Assembly (NCBI RefSeq): GCF_900107775.1
Contig: NZ_FNRF01000003.1
Coordinates: forward strand, 124,001-188,000
Direction: 5' to 3'
Length of the DNA stretch: 64,000 bases
Source of the DNA: Xylanibacter ruminicola
GTDB taxonomy: Bacteria > Bacteroidota > Bacteroidia > Bacteroidales > Bacteroidaceae
In this document: positions 1-8,514 of the stretch, piece by piece
Layout of the letters: every line of letters begins with the position of its first letter
Numbering within the stretch: position 1 is the first letter of the stretch
The notes under the pieces: generated by a model
Told to the model about the DNA's origin: nothing
What the model saw: the letters and a program-made list of their open reading frames with translations, nothing else
Databases searched by the model: none
Made by a program: the position numbers and the translations under genes

Positions 1-779
1 GCATTCCACAGGTAGTTAGAGCCCCAGTACTGCCAGTCCTGGATAATACCATCCAGGGGCACCTGCAGTTCGCGGTACTTATCAACAATGCTCTCGGTTT
101 CGGCTGCGGTCTTGTATCGCTCCTTCGACTGCCAGAAGCCATATGTCCACAATGGGAACATGGGCACGTCACCGCTCAGGTGGCGCATCTGTGCAATCAC
201 GCCATCGGCCGAACCGCCATACATAAAGTAGTAGTCGATCACATCGCCTGCCTCAGAGGTAAGCGACATGCCGCGTGCATCATCGTCGAACTGGGTGGGG
301 GCGTAGTTATCCCAATACAGGCCCCAGCCTTTGATGCTCTGAATCACGTTCTGAAAGTCTTCCAGATTGCTCTGTTCCATGCGTTTGTGCTCGCCACGAC
401 GATTCATCTTGCCGTTCTGGATAGTTCCCAAACCATAGATGGCCTCGCCTTTATCAAGCGTAAAAGTCTGGTTAAGCGGTGCAAACGTGTGCGACTTTTC
501 GCGTAGCAGCACCTTTCCTTTGGCATCAGTAAAAGTGATGCAGCCGGTCTTCTCGTCCAGCTTTACACTCAGTTGGCTACTCGATGTGGTGCTGCCCTTG
601 CGGGTAAGCTTTACTTCCTGAGGCTTGGCAATAATCACCTTGCTCTCGGGTGTTACTGGCTGCCCTGGGTATTTTACCACATGTACAACAGAAGGTGTAA
701 AGAACTCAATCTTTACACCTTGTGCACACATAGCAATTGGTGCCAGCAAGGCAAGAATGGCTACTGTAATTCTGTTCAT
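1..779 (-). CDS. GH31 family glycoside hydrolase, N-terminal part (cut by window edge)
   Basis: The frame is open from the start at 779 to the left edge, so only the first ~259 residues are visible. A Sec signal peptide (MNRITVAILALLAPIAMCAQ) is followed by a beta-sandwich N-terminal domain typical of GH31. Motifs such as AIYGLGTIQNGKMNRRGEH and the start of the catalytic barrel (PLWTYGFWQSKERYKTAAE, then VPLDGIIQDWQYWG) closely resemble Bacteroidetes alpha-xylosidase/alpha-glucosidase enzymes. The catalytic aspartates lie outside the window, so the substrate cannot be settled; alpha-xylosidase is the likeliest reading from the N-terminal motifs. It follows the GH43 gene on the same strand with only a few bases between, so the two are probably co-transcribed for hemicellulose breakdown in the periplasm. 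Confidence 0.85.
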   Translation of the reverse strand, partial: MNRITVAILALLAPIAMCAQGVKIEFFTPSVVHVVKYPGQPVTPESKVIIAKPQEVKLTRKGSTTSSSQLSVKLDEKTGCITFTDAKGKVLLREKSHTFAPLNQTFTLDKGEAIYGLGTIQNGKMNRRGEHKRMEQSNLEDFQNVIQSIKGWGLYWDNYAPTQFDDDARGMSLTSEAGDVIDYYFMYGGSADGVIAQMRHLSGDVPMFPLWTYGFWQSKERYKTAAETESIVDKYRELQVPLDGIIQDWQYWGSNYLWN

Positions 780-784
780 AGTTA

Positions 785-2422
785 TTATTGATGTTTGTTG
801 TATGTAAACTCGTCAACATCTACGTATCCGCCCACTTTCTTGGTGGCATAGTTAAAGATACCGAATTTTGTGCCCATAAAGAATCGCTGCCAGTCGAAGC
901 CCATGCGGAACTCGCCACCAATCTTGGTCCACTCCTTACCGTCTAGACTGTACGAGAATGTAGCGATATCGGTACGAGGCACAAAGTTGGCATCGATACG
1001 CAGCCACAGCTTCTGCTGTTTCAGTTGTTGCAGTGCTACAGTTTCAATTACCTTCACCTCTACGTTCTCAACCTTCTTTTCGCGCTGACTCAATCGTACC
1101 TGCTGGTCGCTCAGTTCGAGGGTGAGTTTCTTGCTCACCTTTTTCACTGCCATCACGGCCGAGTGGTCGTTGAATGCTGCCAGTCCGGCTACGTCGCCAT
1201 CCTTCATCTTCGAGAGGTCGAGGACTACGGCGCCTGTACACTTGGGGCCTTCCATACGCTGAGTCAGTGTGTTGGGGGCCAGATACAGGTTGGGTACTAC
1301 GCGTGCTGTCTTCAGTCGCAGGAAACCTGGGCGCTCGGTCAGGCTCCAGGCCTTATCCACAGGGTTGTGGTTCCACTGCCAGTGCAAACCTAACTTATCT
1401 TTCGAGAAATCGTCGGCCTTTACGATAGCTGTCTCGGGTTCGCCATTCTTCAGGGCGCGAACGCGATCGGGCACACGGCCTTCCTCGTCGCCCAGCATAG
1501 GCCAACCGTCAATCCAGCGGCAGGGCATCACTGTGAGCACACGTCCCACACCGCCACGATCCTGGAAGATGATGCCATACCAGTCGCCATCCTGGGTATC
1601 AACAATGGTACCCTGTGCCTCATAAGAAAAGCCGCCGAACTCCGACTGCAGGATGGTAGCCTTCTCGTAAGGACCCTGGATGTTGTCGGCACGGTAGCAC
1701 ACCTCGCGGCGATGGCGGCCGGGGGCATACACATGCGAAATCATCAGCAGGTAATACTTACCGTTATGCTTAATCATACGCGAACCCTCAAGCAGTCCGG
1801 TCTCGTCGGCCTCGCGCTTAAAAATCTGTCGGTGGGTGCCCTCAATCACGTCCGAGAGGTCCTGTTTCAACTCCATCATCTCGCCTGTACCATATACTAC
1901 GTACACACGGTCGTCATCATCGAAGAACAGCGAACAGTCGTGGAAGTGGCGCATACGTGAAACTTGCTTCCAAGGCCCCTCGGCCTTGTCGGCTGTGAAA
2001 ATATAGGTATCGCCCATGGCACCAGCCTCGTTTGGCGCCAGAAGCGCATAGAACTTACCCTTATGATACTTGAGCGATGTGGCCCACTGTCCGCGTCCGT
2101 AAACCGTACCCTCGGTAGGCGAGAGGTCGTACTTGGGCGAGTCGGTCAGTTTATCGAAGATGTAACCCACGGTCTCCCAGTTCTTCAGGTCCTTCGACTT
2201 CATGATAGGTGCGCCAGGCATCAGGTGCATGGTGGTAGATACCAGATAGAAGGTATCGCCCACGCGGATGATGTCGGGGTCGGGTACATCGGCCCACAGC
2301 ATGGGGTTGTCGATCATGTTTGTAACAATGTTCTCATGCTTGCTTTCAGCATGATTCTGTGCCTGCATATTTGTTGAGGCGCAGAGCATCAGGGCGATGC
2401 TCAGTACAATATTGGTTTTCAT
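785..2422 (-). CDS. GH43 family glycoside hydrolase (beta-xylosidase/arabinofuranosidase type)
   Basis: A 545-residue secreted enzyme with a signal peptide ending near residue 21 (STNMQA/Q). The five-bladed GH43 propeller begins at DVPDPDIIRVGD (residues 45-56; Asp48 or Asp50 as general base). The pKa-modulating Asp is probably D162 in HDCS and the general acid E212 in LLEGSRM. The C-terminal ~200 residues form a beta-sandwich of the kind found in xylan-active GH43 enzymes. Family knowledge suggests removal of xylose or arabinose from xylan or arabinoxylan side chains; the exact specificity cannot be read from sequence. It sits directly before the GH31 gene and 39 bases after a small unidentified gene, with no Bacteroidetes promoter seen in that gap. 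Confidence 0.88.
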   Translation of the reverse strand: MKTNIVLSIALMLCASTNMQAQNHAESKHENIVTNMIDNPMLWADVPDPDIIRVGDTFYLVSTTMHLMPGAPIMKSKDLKNWETVGYIFDKLTDSPKYDLSPTEGTVYGRGQWATSLKYHKGKFYALLAPNEAGAMGDTYIFTADKAEGPWKQVSRMRHFHDCSLFFDDDDRVYVVYGTGEMMELKQDLSDVIEGTHRQIFKREADETGLLEGSRMIKHNGKYYLLMISHVYAPGRHRREVCYRADNIQGPYEKATILQSEFGGFSYEAQGTIVDTQDGDWYGIIFQDRGGVGRVLTVMPCRWIDGWPMLGDEEGRVPDRVRALKNGEPETAIVKADDFSKDKLGLHWQWNHNPVDKAWSLTERPGFLRLKTARVVPNLYLAPNTLTQRMEGPKCTGAVVLDLSKMKDGDVAGLAAFNDHSAVMAVKKVSKKLTLELSDQQVRLSQREKKVENVEVKVIETVALQQLKQQKLWLRIDANFVPRTDIATFSYSLDGKEWTKIGGEFRMGFDWQRFFMGTKFGIFNYATKKVGGYVDVDEFTYNKHQ

Positions 2423-2461
2423 ATAATTGATAATAATTAGTTCGTAGTAAATACAGGGGCG

Positions 2462-2893
2462 TTAGTCGTCCTCGTTGCCCTTGTAATGGAACTCGGTGAT
2501 TTCGGGCGTCTGTCCCAGATCTACCTCCTCGGGCTCTTTAACCTCTGGCTGATTCAGGCGTTGCTCGTAGCCTTTGTGAATCGTGCCAACCTCCAGCAGG
2601 ATGTCCTCGAAGAATACCGTTGGGATGATGATACCGAATATACCTACACCAACGCGAGTACCCTCGGGGTGCATGTTGTTGTGGAGGTAAGAGGTTGAGT
2701 AGAACGTATGACGATAGGATACCAGACGATTGTATTTGTGGTAAGTCTGCAGATCGTCCTGAGGTATCACTGTTGTATCGGCAGTGGTAAAGATAAATGT
2801 CAAGTTGTGCACATAGTCATCCACTACATCGCCCTTGATGCCGTCGTTAACCTCCAGGCACTGCATCAGGTTATCGGTCATCTCCTCGTTCAT
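2462..2893 (-). CDS. hypothetical protein, 143 aa
   Basis: I do not recognise this protein. It has no signal peptide. It has a hydrophobic stretch in the middle (VGVGIFGIIIPTVFF, about residues 82-96) that could be buried or membrane-associated, and an acidic, proline-rich C-terminus (QPEVKEPEEVDLGQTPE). The ATG lies only a few bases after the stop of the 50-residue membrane protein upstream, which suggests translational coupling; the pair probably act together. The frame is well separated from its neighbours and is the only sensible long frame on this strand here. It is a real gene by position and spacing, but its function is unknown. Confidence 0.6.
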   Translation of the reverse strand: MNEEMTDNLMQCLEVNDGIKGDVVDDYVHNLTFIFTTADTTVIPQDDLQTYHKYNRLVSYRHTFYSTSYLHNNMHPEGTRVGVGIFGIIIPTVFFEDILLEVGTIHKGYEQRLNQPEVKEPEEVDLGQTPEITEFHYKGNEDD

Positions 2894-2899
2894 GTCTTC

Positions 2900-3052
2900 C
2901 TATCGTGGAGCGGTAAAGTAAGCTACCAGCATTCCTACCAGAATAATGACACCGAAGATGAGTATGCGGCCCAGACAGCTGCGGGTAAACTCCTGTGTAA
3001 ACGACTCGTTGGTTCGGTAATTGGTGTTGTTGTCGATGTCAGCTTGATACAT
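2900..3052 (-). CDS. small single-pass membrane protein, 50 aa
   Basis: A short frame with an ATG at 3052 and a TAG at 2900. It encodes a polar N-terminal half rich in Asn and Thr, followed by one clear membrane segment (GRILIFGVIILVGMLVAYF) and a short basic tail ending APR. It fills the gap between folE and the 143-residue hypothetical gene on the same strand, 12 bases after the folE stop and 6 bases before the next start. The tight spacing and the clean hydrophobic segment argue it is real. The product family is not recognised. Confidence 0.6.
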   Translation of the reverse strand: MYQADIDNNTNYRTNESFTQEFTRSCLGRILIFGVIILVGMLVAYFTAPR

Positions 3053-3064
3053 ACCTTTTTTGTT

Positions 3065-3670
3065 TTAGATTTGATTATTGTGTATGAGGTTCATAAACTC
3101 CTGGCGGGTCTTGGCCTGATTAAAGGCACCGCTGAAGTCGCTTGTTGTAGTTATGCTATTCTGTTTCTCCACACCGCGCATCTGCATGCACATGTGCTTG
3201 GCCTCGATCACAACCATCACGCCTAAGGGGTGCAGGGTTTGCTCAATGCAGTCTTTAATCTGCTGCGTCATGCGCTCCTGAACCTGCAGACGGTGGGCGA
3301 AGATATCCACCACGCGGGCAATCTTCGACAAGCCTGTGATGTAGCCGTTAGGGATATAAGCCACGTGTGCCTTGCCGTAGAATGGCAGCATGTGGTGTTC
3401 GCACAGCGAGAAAAAGTCGATGTCCTTCACAATCACCATCTGGTTGTAGTCCTCCTTAAACAGGGCATCGGTCAGAATCTTGTGGGCATCCATTGTGTAG
3501 CCTTTGGTAAGCACCTGCATGGCTTTGGCCACGCGCATAGGGGTCTTTTCCAAACCCTCACGGGTAGGATCCTCGCCCAAAAGGCCGAGTATCTTCTCGT
3601 AGTGGTCGGCTAATTCCTCGATTCCATCGCGATATTTCTCGTTGTCGTATTCCTTAATCTCTATATTCAT
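3065..3670 (-). CDS. folE: GTP cyclohydrolase I (FolE)
   Basis: A 201-residue enzyme converting GTP to 7,8-dihydroneopterin triphosphate, the first step of folate (and possibly queuosine) synthesis. The zinc ligands are visible: C90 and the adjacent histidines in [10 protein letters not shown], and C161 in HMCMQMRG. The substrate-binding region [15 protein letters not shown] is also intact. The start at MNIEIKEYD is chosen because its ATG overlaps the TAA of the SPOR gene by one base (TAATG), indicating coupled translation; a longer frame reaching into the SPOR gene is spurious. folK is at 43318, so two folate genes lie in this window but not together. Length is normal for the family. Confidence 0.96.
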   Translation of the reverse strand: MNIEIKEYDNEKYRDGIEELADHYEKILGLLGEDPTREGLEKTPMRVAKAMQVLTKGYTMDAHKILTDALFKEDYNQMVIVKDIDFFSLCEHHMLPFYGKAHVAYIPNGYITGLSKIARVVDIFAHRLQVQERMTQQIKDCIEQTLHPLGVMVVIEAKHMCMQMRGVEKQNSITTTSDFSGAFNQAKTRQEFMNLIHNNQI

Positions 3671-4317
3671 TATTGATATTGTACGGTGATTTTTCCTTTT
3701 ACGATGATGGCCGATTGGTAGCCGTTGCGCTTTACACGCTCCAGCACCTCGTGTGCCTCCTCGTAGGTACGATAGTTGCCCATGCGGCAAATCCATCGTG
3801 GTGAGTAGAAATGCACATAGACAGGTACACCGGGGAACAAGCCCTTGATTTCGCTGCCTATTCTTTCGGCCTTGATACGGTCGTTACGTGAGTTGCCGCC
3901 TGCATACACCTGTACGCGATAGCCTGGCACCTTGGTTCCCTTCATAATCTTTTTCTGGATTTCCTCGGGGTTGTCAAGACTCACGGTGTCGTTGTGTTCA
4001 ACCACTACGGGCTGTACCTTCGGCTTTGTTTCCTTATCCTGATTTGTGTTTGTAGCAGTATTGTTTTCTTTCTTCTCTGTTTGTTTCTGAGTGTTCTTGG
4101 GAGGGACAGGTATAGTACCTGTGGTAGCTGCAGTAGTAGCCGGACCGTTAACCAGCTCGTCGATGGCCTTAGTCTGTGTAAGGGTTATCTTGCCCTCGCC
4201 GTTCTTGCTCTGTTGCAGCCTCTGGGTAAACGACGACTGAGCATCGGCCACCATAAAGCAGCCGATGCAAAGCGTCATTATAGTCATTAATCGTTTCACT
4301 GCGATTACTTCTTCCAA
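3670..4317 (-). CDS. SPOR domain-containing protein
   Basis: A secreted or periplasmic protein. A hydrophobic N-terminus ([18 protein letters not shown]) is followed by a Gln/Thr/Lys-rich linker and a C-terminal SPOR domain ([20 protein letters not shown] to [13 protein letters not shown], about residues 130-210). SPOR domains bind denuded peptidoglycan at the division septum, so a role in cell-wall or division biology is likely. The frame given overlaps the end of tpiA; a GTG at 4299 or an ATG at 4287 are more likely true starts, as they give a normal signal peptide. It lies between tpiA and folE, an order I recall as common in Bacteroidales. Confidence 0.85.
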   Translation of the reverse strand: MEEVIAVKRLMTIMTLCIGCFMVADAQSSFTQRLQQSKNGEGKITLTQTKAIDELVNGPATTAATTGTIPVPPKNTQKQTEKKENNTATNTNQDKETKPKVQPVVVEHNDTVSLDNPEEIQKKIMKGTKVPGYRVQVYAGGNSRNDRIKAERIGSEIKGLFPGVPVYVHFYSPRWICRMGNYRTYEEAHEVLERVKRNGYQSAIIVKGKITVQYQ

Positions 4318-5066
4318 GCGTCGATAATACCCTTGAAGTCGGCAGCCTTCAGCGAAGCACCACCAATCAGACCACCATCGATGTCGGGCTTAGCAAACAG
4401 CTCAGGAGCGTTGCTAGCCTTGCAGCTACCACCGTAAAGGATAGTAGTGTCGTCGGCTACAGCCTGACCGTACTTCTCGGCGATGATTGAACGGATGTAA
4501 GCGTGAATCTCCTCAGCCTGCTCAGCAGTAGCGGTCTTACCGGTACCGATAGCCCAGATTGGCTCGTAGGCGATAACGATCTTACGGAAGTCCTCCTCAG
4601 AGAGGTTGAATACTGAACCCTCGAGCTCGGCCTTAACTACCTCGTTCTGCTTGCCAGCCTCGCGCTCCTCCAGGCTCTCACCGATACAGAAGATAACCTT
4701 CAGATCGTTCTTCTGAGCCAGAAGCACCTTCTCCTTCAGGATCTCTGGAGTCTCCTTGTAGTACTCACGACGCTCTGAGTGACCCAGGATAACGTACTGA
4801 GCACCTGTGCTCTTTACCATCTCGGCGCTAACCTCACCAGTGAAAGCACCCTTCTCCTTGTCAGCGCAGTTCTCAGCGCCCAGACCAATGATGTCCTGGT
4901 CGAGGAACTGTGCGATAGATGCGAGGTGGATGAATGGAGTGCAGATTACTACACCACAGTTTGGCTTGTCAGCCTTCAGAGTCTCGTTCAGCTCCTTTGC
5001 AAGAGCGATACCATCCTGGAGATTCATGTTCATCTTCCAGTTTCCTGCTACAATTTTCTTTCTCAT
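4305..5066 (-). CDS. tpiA: triosephosphate isomerase
   Basis: A 253-residue cytosolic glycolytic enzyme interconverting dihydroxyacetone phosphate and glyceraldehyde 3-phosphate. The substrate-binding motif GNWKMN is at residues 8-13, the electrophilic histidine is in ILGHSERR, the catalytic glutamate is in [14 protein letters not shown], and the phosphate-binding GG motif is near the C-terminus (GGLIGGASL). Length and motifs are fully typical. Its codon use, rich in the preferred synonyms, fits a highly expressed gene. It is followed by the SPOR gene and folE. Confidence 0.98.
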   Translation of the reverse strand: MRKKIVAGNWKMNMNLQDGIALAKELNETLKADKPNCGVVICTPFIHLASIAQFLDQDIIGLGAENCADKEKGAFTGEVSAEMVKSTGAQYVILGHSERREYYKETPEILKEKVLLAQKNDLKVIFCIGESLEEREAGKQNEVVKAELEGSVFNLSEEDFRKIVIAYEPIWAIGTGKTATAEQAEEIHAYIRSIIAEKYGQAVADDTTILYGGSCKASNAPELFAKPDIDGGLIGGASLKAADFKGIIDAWKK

Positions 5067-5096
5067 AATTCTACTAAATTTTATAATGTAAAAAAA

Positions 5097-5127
5097 CTAT
5101 TCACTAATCACTATTCACTGTCACTAT
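5097..5127. repeat. GTGAATA-type heptamers over the DoxX-like stop codon
   Basis: Reverse-complement copies (CTATTCACTAATCACTATTC and onward) lie between tpiA and the DoxX-like gene. They encode the last residues (SDSE) and stop codon of the latter. Confidence 0.65.
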
Positions 5128-6271
5128 CCACCGTATCCTTCTCTCGTCTCACCCACTTGGTCCAAGCCCAGAGGCGGTCGGCAATCGTCAGGAGTACCAG
5201 CGGTAGTACAAACCACGTTAATACCCACAGTATCTTGGTGGTTACGGTCTCGGTGGGCAACTGGCCTAATTCGCTGTCTTCAAGCTTGGTGGTCAACTCC
5301 TCCTCGGTGGGCAGGTTGTTGTGGCTCCACTTGCGTATCACCTTACCATCCTTGAGCAACAGTAGTCCAGGGTTCGAGCGAATCATCGTTTTCAGTGTGA
5401 TGTCGTCGGTCTGGCAGAAGGCGTATTCAGCACCTGTCAGGTCGCGCCAGCTCTCGATGGCTTTCTCGCCACTGGCTGTCAGACAGTAGAACGGATATCC
5501 GTTATCCAGACTGTACTCGTACATCTGGTTAATCTCGTCCAATCGTGAGTCGTCGGCCTGTTCCAGATGCGGGGCAACCAACAGGAAGGTGTATCCCTCG
5601 TCGGTAAGTATCTGCTCCGTCAGGTCCTCGCCATCGCTCACCTGCTCGATAAACAAATCGGTGTAGGGCGAATCCTCGCCTTCCATCATCTTTGTCCAAC
5701 CCTCGCGTATGTCGGCTCCAATGTGGTAGGGACGGAAATCGAACTGGGGTAGGGTGTACAGACTCTTGCCCGAGATAAACAGCAGAATGAACACTAGGCT
5801 GTAGTTCATCACTATCCACTGATTGCTCTGACTGATGAGTCGTGCCTGCTCCAATGGCCATTTCCATACCACGATGGCTGCGCCCAGCAGTATCACGTTC
5901 TTCCACAGCGTTTGCCAGTTGGTAAGCACCAGCGCGTCGCCAAAACAACCGCAATCGCTGATAGGGTTGCTCAAGGCCAGCCAGAGTGTGAGCGGTGTCA
6001 TTACGACCATGATGGCCAGCACCAGCTTCGACACAATGCGACGCCTGATGGCAAACAGCAAGCAGATGCCTAAGAAGAATTCGGTGGCTGCCAACAGTAC
6101 CGATGAGGCCAGCGTGGTAAAGTCGGGCATCATGCGCCCTAATCCGATTGCCACCAGGTAGTCCTGTATCTTGTACTGTGTACCCAGTGGGTCAACGGCT
6201 TTGACGAATCCTGAGAAGATAAACGTCAGTGCCAGCACTATTCGGCAGATGTTAACGGCAGCTTTCTTCAT
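5111..6271 (-). CDS. DoxX-type membrane protein (BT_3928-like family)
   Basis: A 386-residue integral membrane protein. Residues 1-160 hold four membrane segments of the DoxX/MauE type, with a DCGCFGD motif after the third. A further segment near 155-170 is followed by a large extracytoplasmic thioredoxin-like region and a final membrane helix (ILWVLTWFVLPLVLLTIAD) before a charged tail. Related Bacteroidetes proteins are annotated only as the BT_3928 family. The two cysteines and the thioredoxin-like region hint at a redox role, which is inference. Its start overlaps the stop of the DUF1599 gene by four bases (ATGA). Its own stop codon lies inside a GTGAATA-type repeat. Confidence 0.75.
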   Translation of the reverse strand: MKKAAVNICRIVLALTFIFSGFVKAVDPLGTQYKIQDYLVAIGLGRMMPDFTTLASSVLLAATEFFLGICLLFAIRRRIVSKLVLAIMVVMTPLTLWLALSNPISDCGCFGDALVLTNWQTLWKNVILLGAAIVVWKWPLEQARLISQSNQWIVMNYSLVFILLFISGKSLYTLPQFDFRPYHIGADIREGWTKMMEGEDSPYTDLFIEQVSDGEDLTEQILTDEGYTFLLVAPHLEQADDSRLDEINQMYEYSLDNGYPFYCLTASGEKAIESWRDLTGAEYAFCQTDDITLKTMIRSNPGLLLLKDGKVIRKWSHNNLPTEEELTTKLEDSELGQLPTETVTTKILWVLTWFVLPLVLLTIADRLWAWTKWVRREKDTVDSDSE

Positions 6272-6834
6272 GCTGTGGCGTTAGCGTCGTCCTCCGATAA
6301 TTTAATTACTCCAAAGACCGCGTAGTTAATGATATCCATATAGTTGGCATCGATGCCCTCGCTCACGAGTGTCTCGCCCTGCAAGTTCTCGATCTCCTTA
6401 ATACGTTCAATTTTTGTCAGAATCAGGTCGGTATAGCTACTAACCCTCATGCCGCGCCACGCCTCGTCGTAGTCGTGGTTCTTACGCTTCATCAGTTCCA
6501 GGGCCTCCTTGGCATGCTCGTCGTAGAGCGCCATGGCCTCGCTGTTGCTGATGTCAACCGTATCAGCAAATCCCTTAGCCAGCTGGATAAGACCTACAAT
6601 GCCGTAGTTAATCAGTGCGATAAACTCCGGACGTATGCCTTCGCCCACCAGCGATTCTTTCTTGATCTCGAGCGAGCGGATGCGCTTGGCTTTGATAAAC
6701 AACTGGTCGGTTAATGCCGTGGGACGCAGGATGCGCCACGACGCTTTGTAGTCGTGCAGCTTCTTCTCGAACAGTGCTCTGCATTCTGCCAGAGCCTGCT
6801 CAAACTGAGCGTTTGTCTTTTCAAATTGGGTCAT
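6268..6834 (-). CDS. DUF1599 domain protein, tandem duplicate
   Basis: A 188-residue soluble protein made of two similar halves. Each carries a K(L/N)(H)DY(D)(K/E)A(S)WR motif: LHDYKASWRILRP near residue 27 and NHDYDEAWRGMRV near residue 118. Both are followed by an aliphatic (I/L)xxKxxRI and an INYxxxGxIxL stretch. This is the DUF1599 domain, listed in Pfam as a nucleotide-modification-associated domain; the molecular role in Bacteroidetes is not known to me. It is first in a run with the DoxX-like gene and tpiA, and has a TACCTTTG -7 box just upstream (6843-6850, minus). Confidence 0.8.
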   Translation of the reverse strand: MTQFEKTNAQFEQALAECRALFEKKLHDYKASWRILRPTALTDQLFIKAKRIRSLEIKKESLVGEGIRPEFIALINYGIVGLIQLAKGFADTVDISNSEAMALYDEHAKEALELMKRKNHDYDEAWRGMRVSSYTDLILTKIERIKEIENLQGETLVSEGIDANYMDIINYAVFGVIKLSEDDANATA

Positions 6835-6842
6835 ATCGGGTG

Positions 6843-6850
6843 CAAAGGTA
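6843..6850 (-). promoter_or_regulatory. Bacteroidetes -7 box for the DUF1599/tpiA/folE run
   Basis: On the minus strand this reads TACCTTTG, matching the Bacteroidetes TAnnTTTG consensus, 8 bases before the DUF1599 start. No TTTG -33 element is seen at the usual spacing; that position is occupied by GTGAATA repeats. Confidence 0.5.
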
Positions 6851-6858
6851 GCAATTTT

Positions 6859-6970
6859 TAGTGAATAACGAATAGTGAATAGTGAAAAGTTGCTTTTTCT
6901 TCTACATTTATTAACAATGTATACACTAACAGCCTTCCACTATTCACTATTCACTTATCACTATTCACTC
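6859..6970. repeat. GTGAATA-type heptamer repeats in inverted orientation
   Basis: Two clusters of the heptamer unit face each other. Direct copies occupy 6859-6889 and reverse-complement copies 6938-6970. AATAGTGAATAGTG at 6871-6884 is a perfect inverted match to 6938-6951. The second cluster supplies the TGA stop of the coiled-coil lipoprotein gene at 6965. Apart from the -7 box, nothing else is visible between 6835 and 6964. Confidence 0.75.
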
Positions 6971-7318
6971 TTTATTTTGTTTCTTGTGTATGTACCTAAT
7001 TTTCAGCCCCAAGGCTTCGTATTGAGTACGGATGGAATCGCGTTTTATGCGCAGTTGTGTCAGGGCGGTCAGCTCCTCGGGTGTAGCCTTCAGCGCCTGC
7101 TTGTGCGCCTCTACCTCCTTGGTCAACGCATCCAATTTTTGATTGGTTAACTGCAGCAAGCTGTCGGTCTTCCATAATTCGGCCTGCGTTTTCTTCAACT
7201 CGGTTTCCTGTTTTTCAACCAAAGCAGCCTTGCGGCGATTGATTTCCTGTCGGGTCTTCGTCTCGCCACAAGCCGTTAATATCAGTATCGCCAATAAAGG
7301 CAGTATTACTTTCTTCAT
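6965..7318 (-). CDS. small coiled-coil lipoprotein
   Basis: A 117-residue protein with a lipoprotein signal (PLLAILILTAC, Cys17). The rest is almost entirely charged and heptad-patterned (EKQETELKKTQAEL through TQLRIKRDSIRTQYEA), predicting one long coiled coil, and it ends in a basic tail. The function is not recognised; such proteins often act as periplasmic spacers or adaptors. Its ATG overlaps the stop of the GH5 gene by four bases, so it is probably translated with that gene. Its stop codon falls inside a heptamer repeat. Confidence 0.75.
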   Translation of the reverse strand: MKKVILPLLAILILTACGETKTRQEINRRKAALVEKQETELKKTQAELWKTDSLLQLTNQKLDALTKEVEAHKQALKATPEELTALTQLRIKRDSIRTQYEALGLKIRYIHKKQNKE

Positions 7319-8484
7319 TCGTCTCCCAGTTTTTTGCCACTCATCAGCAATTCAACCAATGGACGGTCCTTGAAGGTGTGGCGCTGCTGATCCCAGAAAC
7401 CAAAGTCGGCATCGTAGCACCAGGTTGTCCAGGCAATGTTATACTCGTCGAATACGGTCAGCATGTCGCGTGTCCAGTTGTAAGCCAACTCACGGTCCAC
7501 TGGCTCGTAAACACCCCACTCGCCACAGAACAGCTGCAGGTCGTACTTCTTGGCAGCCTCGATGGCATCCTTAAACTGTGCGCGGATGGTGTTGATATCC
7601 CAAACCTGCTCGGTATAAGGCTTCAGCTGATCCTTGATCTCTGCAGGAGCAGCCTCGTAATCCTCCTTCGATACCAGTACGCCAGGATAGTTCACCTTGC
7701 CCTGATACTTACCCAGTGGTGTCCACCAAGCACCGTAGTGTGTCAGAATCATTGGGTTGTAGTAGTGGAAACTCAGGATGATATTCTTGTCGCCCTCGGG
7801 CACCTTCAGGTACTTCATGGTCTCGTGTCCCTGCCACATGTTACTACCAATTACCAGTGTACGCTGTGGCTCCAGTTCGCGCAGGGCCTTGTGTACCTTG
7901 GCTACCAGCTGGTTCCACTGCTCGTGCTCGGGTGCTACAGGCTCGTTCATAAACTCGTAAGCCACCCAGTCGTTGCTGCGGTTCTTCAAGGTGTCCGACA
8001 GCTGCTTCCACAGGTTAATCAGTCCCTGCTGCGACTCTTCTGATGTAAACAGGGTGTTAGCAGCCTTATCGTCCTCGTTTGCTGCGTTAAAGTAGTGCGA
8101 GCGGATAATATGCAGATCCACAATGGCGCGCAGGTTGTGCTTCTTTGCCCAGTCGAGTGCGTTGTTCAGCAATCCCCAAGCCTCGGGCAACTGCTTGCCG
8201 TCCTCGTCCCAGAACTGTACCTCGTCGATGGGAATACGTACAAAGTCGAATCCTAACTCCTCCAGACGTGCAAAGTCGTCCTCCTGAATGTGCAAGCGAC
8301 GGGCCTCGCCACGCTGCTCACTCTGCGACAGCCAATGACTGATGTTGGTACCGCGCTTAATGCGGAAGTTGTTCACTTGTCCAGCCTGCGTTTCGTCCTG
8401 TTTCTGGGCTTTGTTTCCGCACGACATAGTTAAACACATTGCCGCAATCATAGCTACGGCTAGCATTAAAATGTTTTTTCTCAT
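7315..8484 (-). CDS. GH5 family glycoside hydrolase, lipoprotein
   Basis: A 389-residue lipoprotein with lipobox LTMSC near residue 22. The TIM barrel carries the GH5 signature: YEFMNEPVAP holds the acid/base Glu and LFCGEWGVYEP the nucleophile Glu, with VDLHII and SFHYYNP as other active-site strands. GH5 enzymes are retaining endo-beta-glycanases (cellulase, mannanase, xyloglucanase and others). I cannot assign a subfamily by eye. Lipid anchoring suggests cell-surface or periplasmic action. It is not next to SusC/SusD genes; it is followed by a small coiled-coil lipoprotein with overlapping codons, and the alanine symporter gene lies upstream. Confidence 0.9.
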   Translation of the reverse strand: MRKNILMLAVAMIAAMCLTMSCGNKAQKQDETQAGQVNNFRIKRGTNISHWLSQSEQRGEARRLHIQEDDFARLEELGFDFVRIPIDEVQFWDEDGKQLPEAWGLLNNALDWAKKHNLRAIVDLHIIRSHYFNAANEDDKAANTLFTSEESQQGLINLWKQLSDTLKNRSNDWVAYEFMNEPVAPEHEQWNQLVAKVHKALRELEPQRTLVIGSNMWQGHETMKYLKVPEGDKNIILSFHYYNPMILTHYGAWWTPLGKYQGKVNYPGVLVSKEDYEAAPAEIKDQLKPYTEQVWDINTIRAQFKDAIEAAKKYDLQLFCGEWGVYEPVDRELAYNWTRDMLTVFDEYNIAWTTWCYDADFGFWDQQRHTFKDRPLVELLMSGKKLGDE

Positions 8485-8514
8485 ACCTTGTTTAATTATT
8501 AATAGATTGTCACC

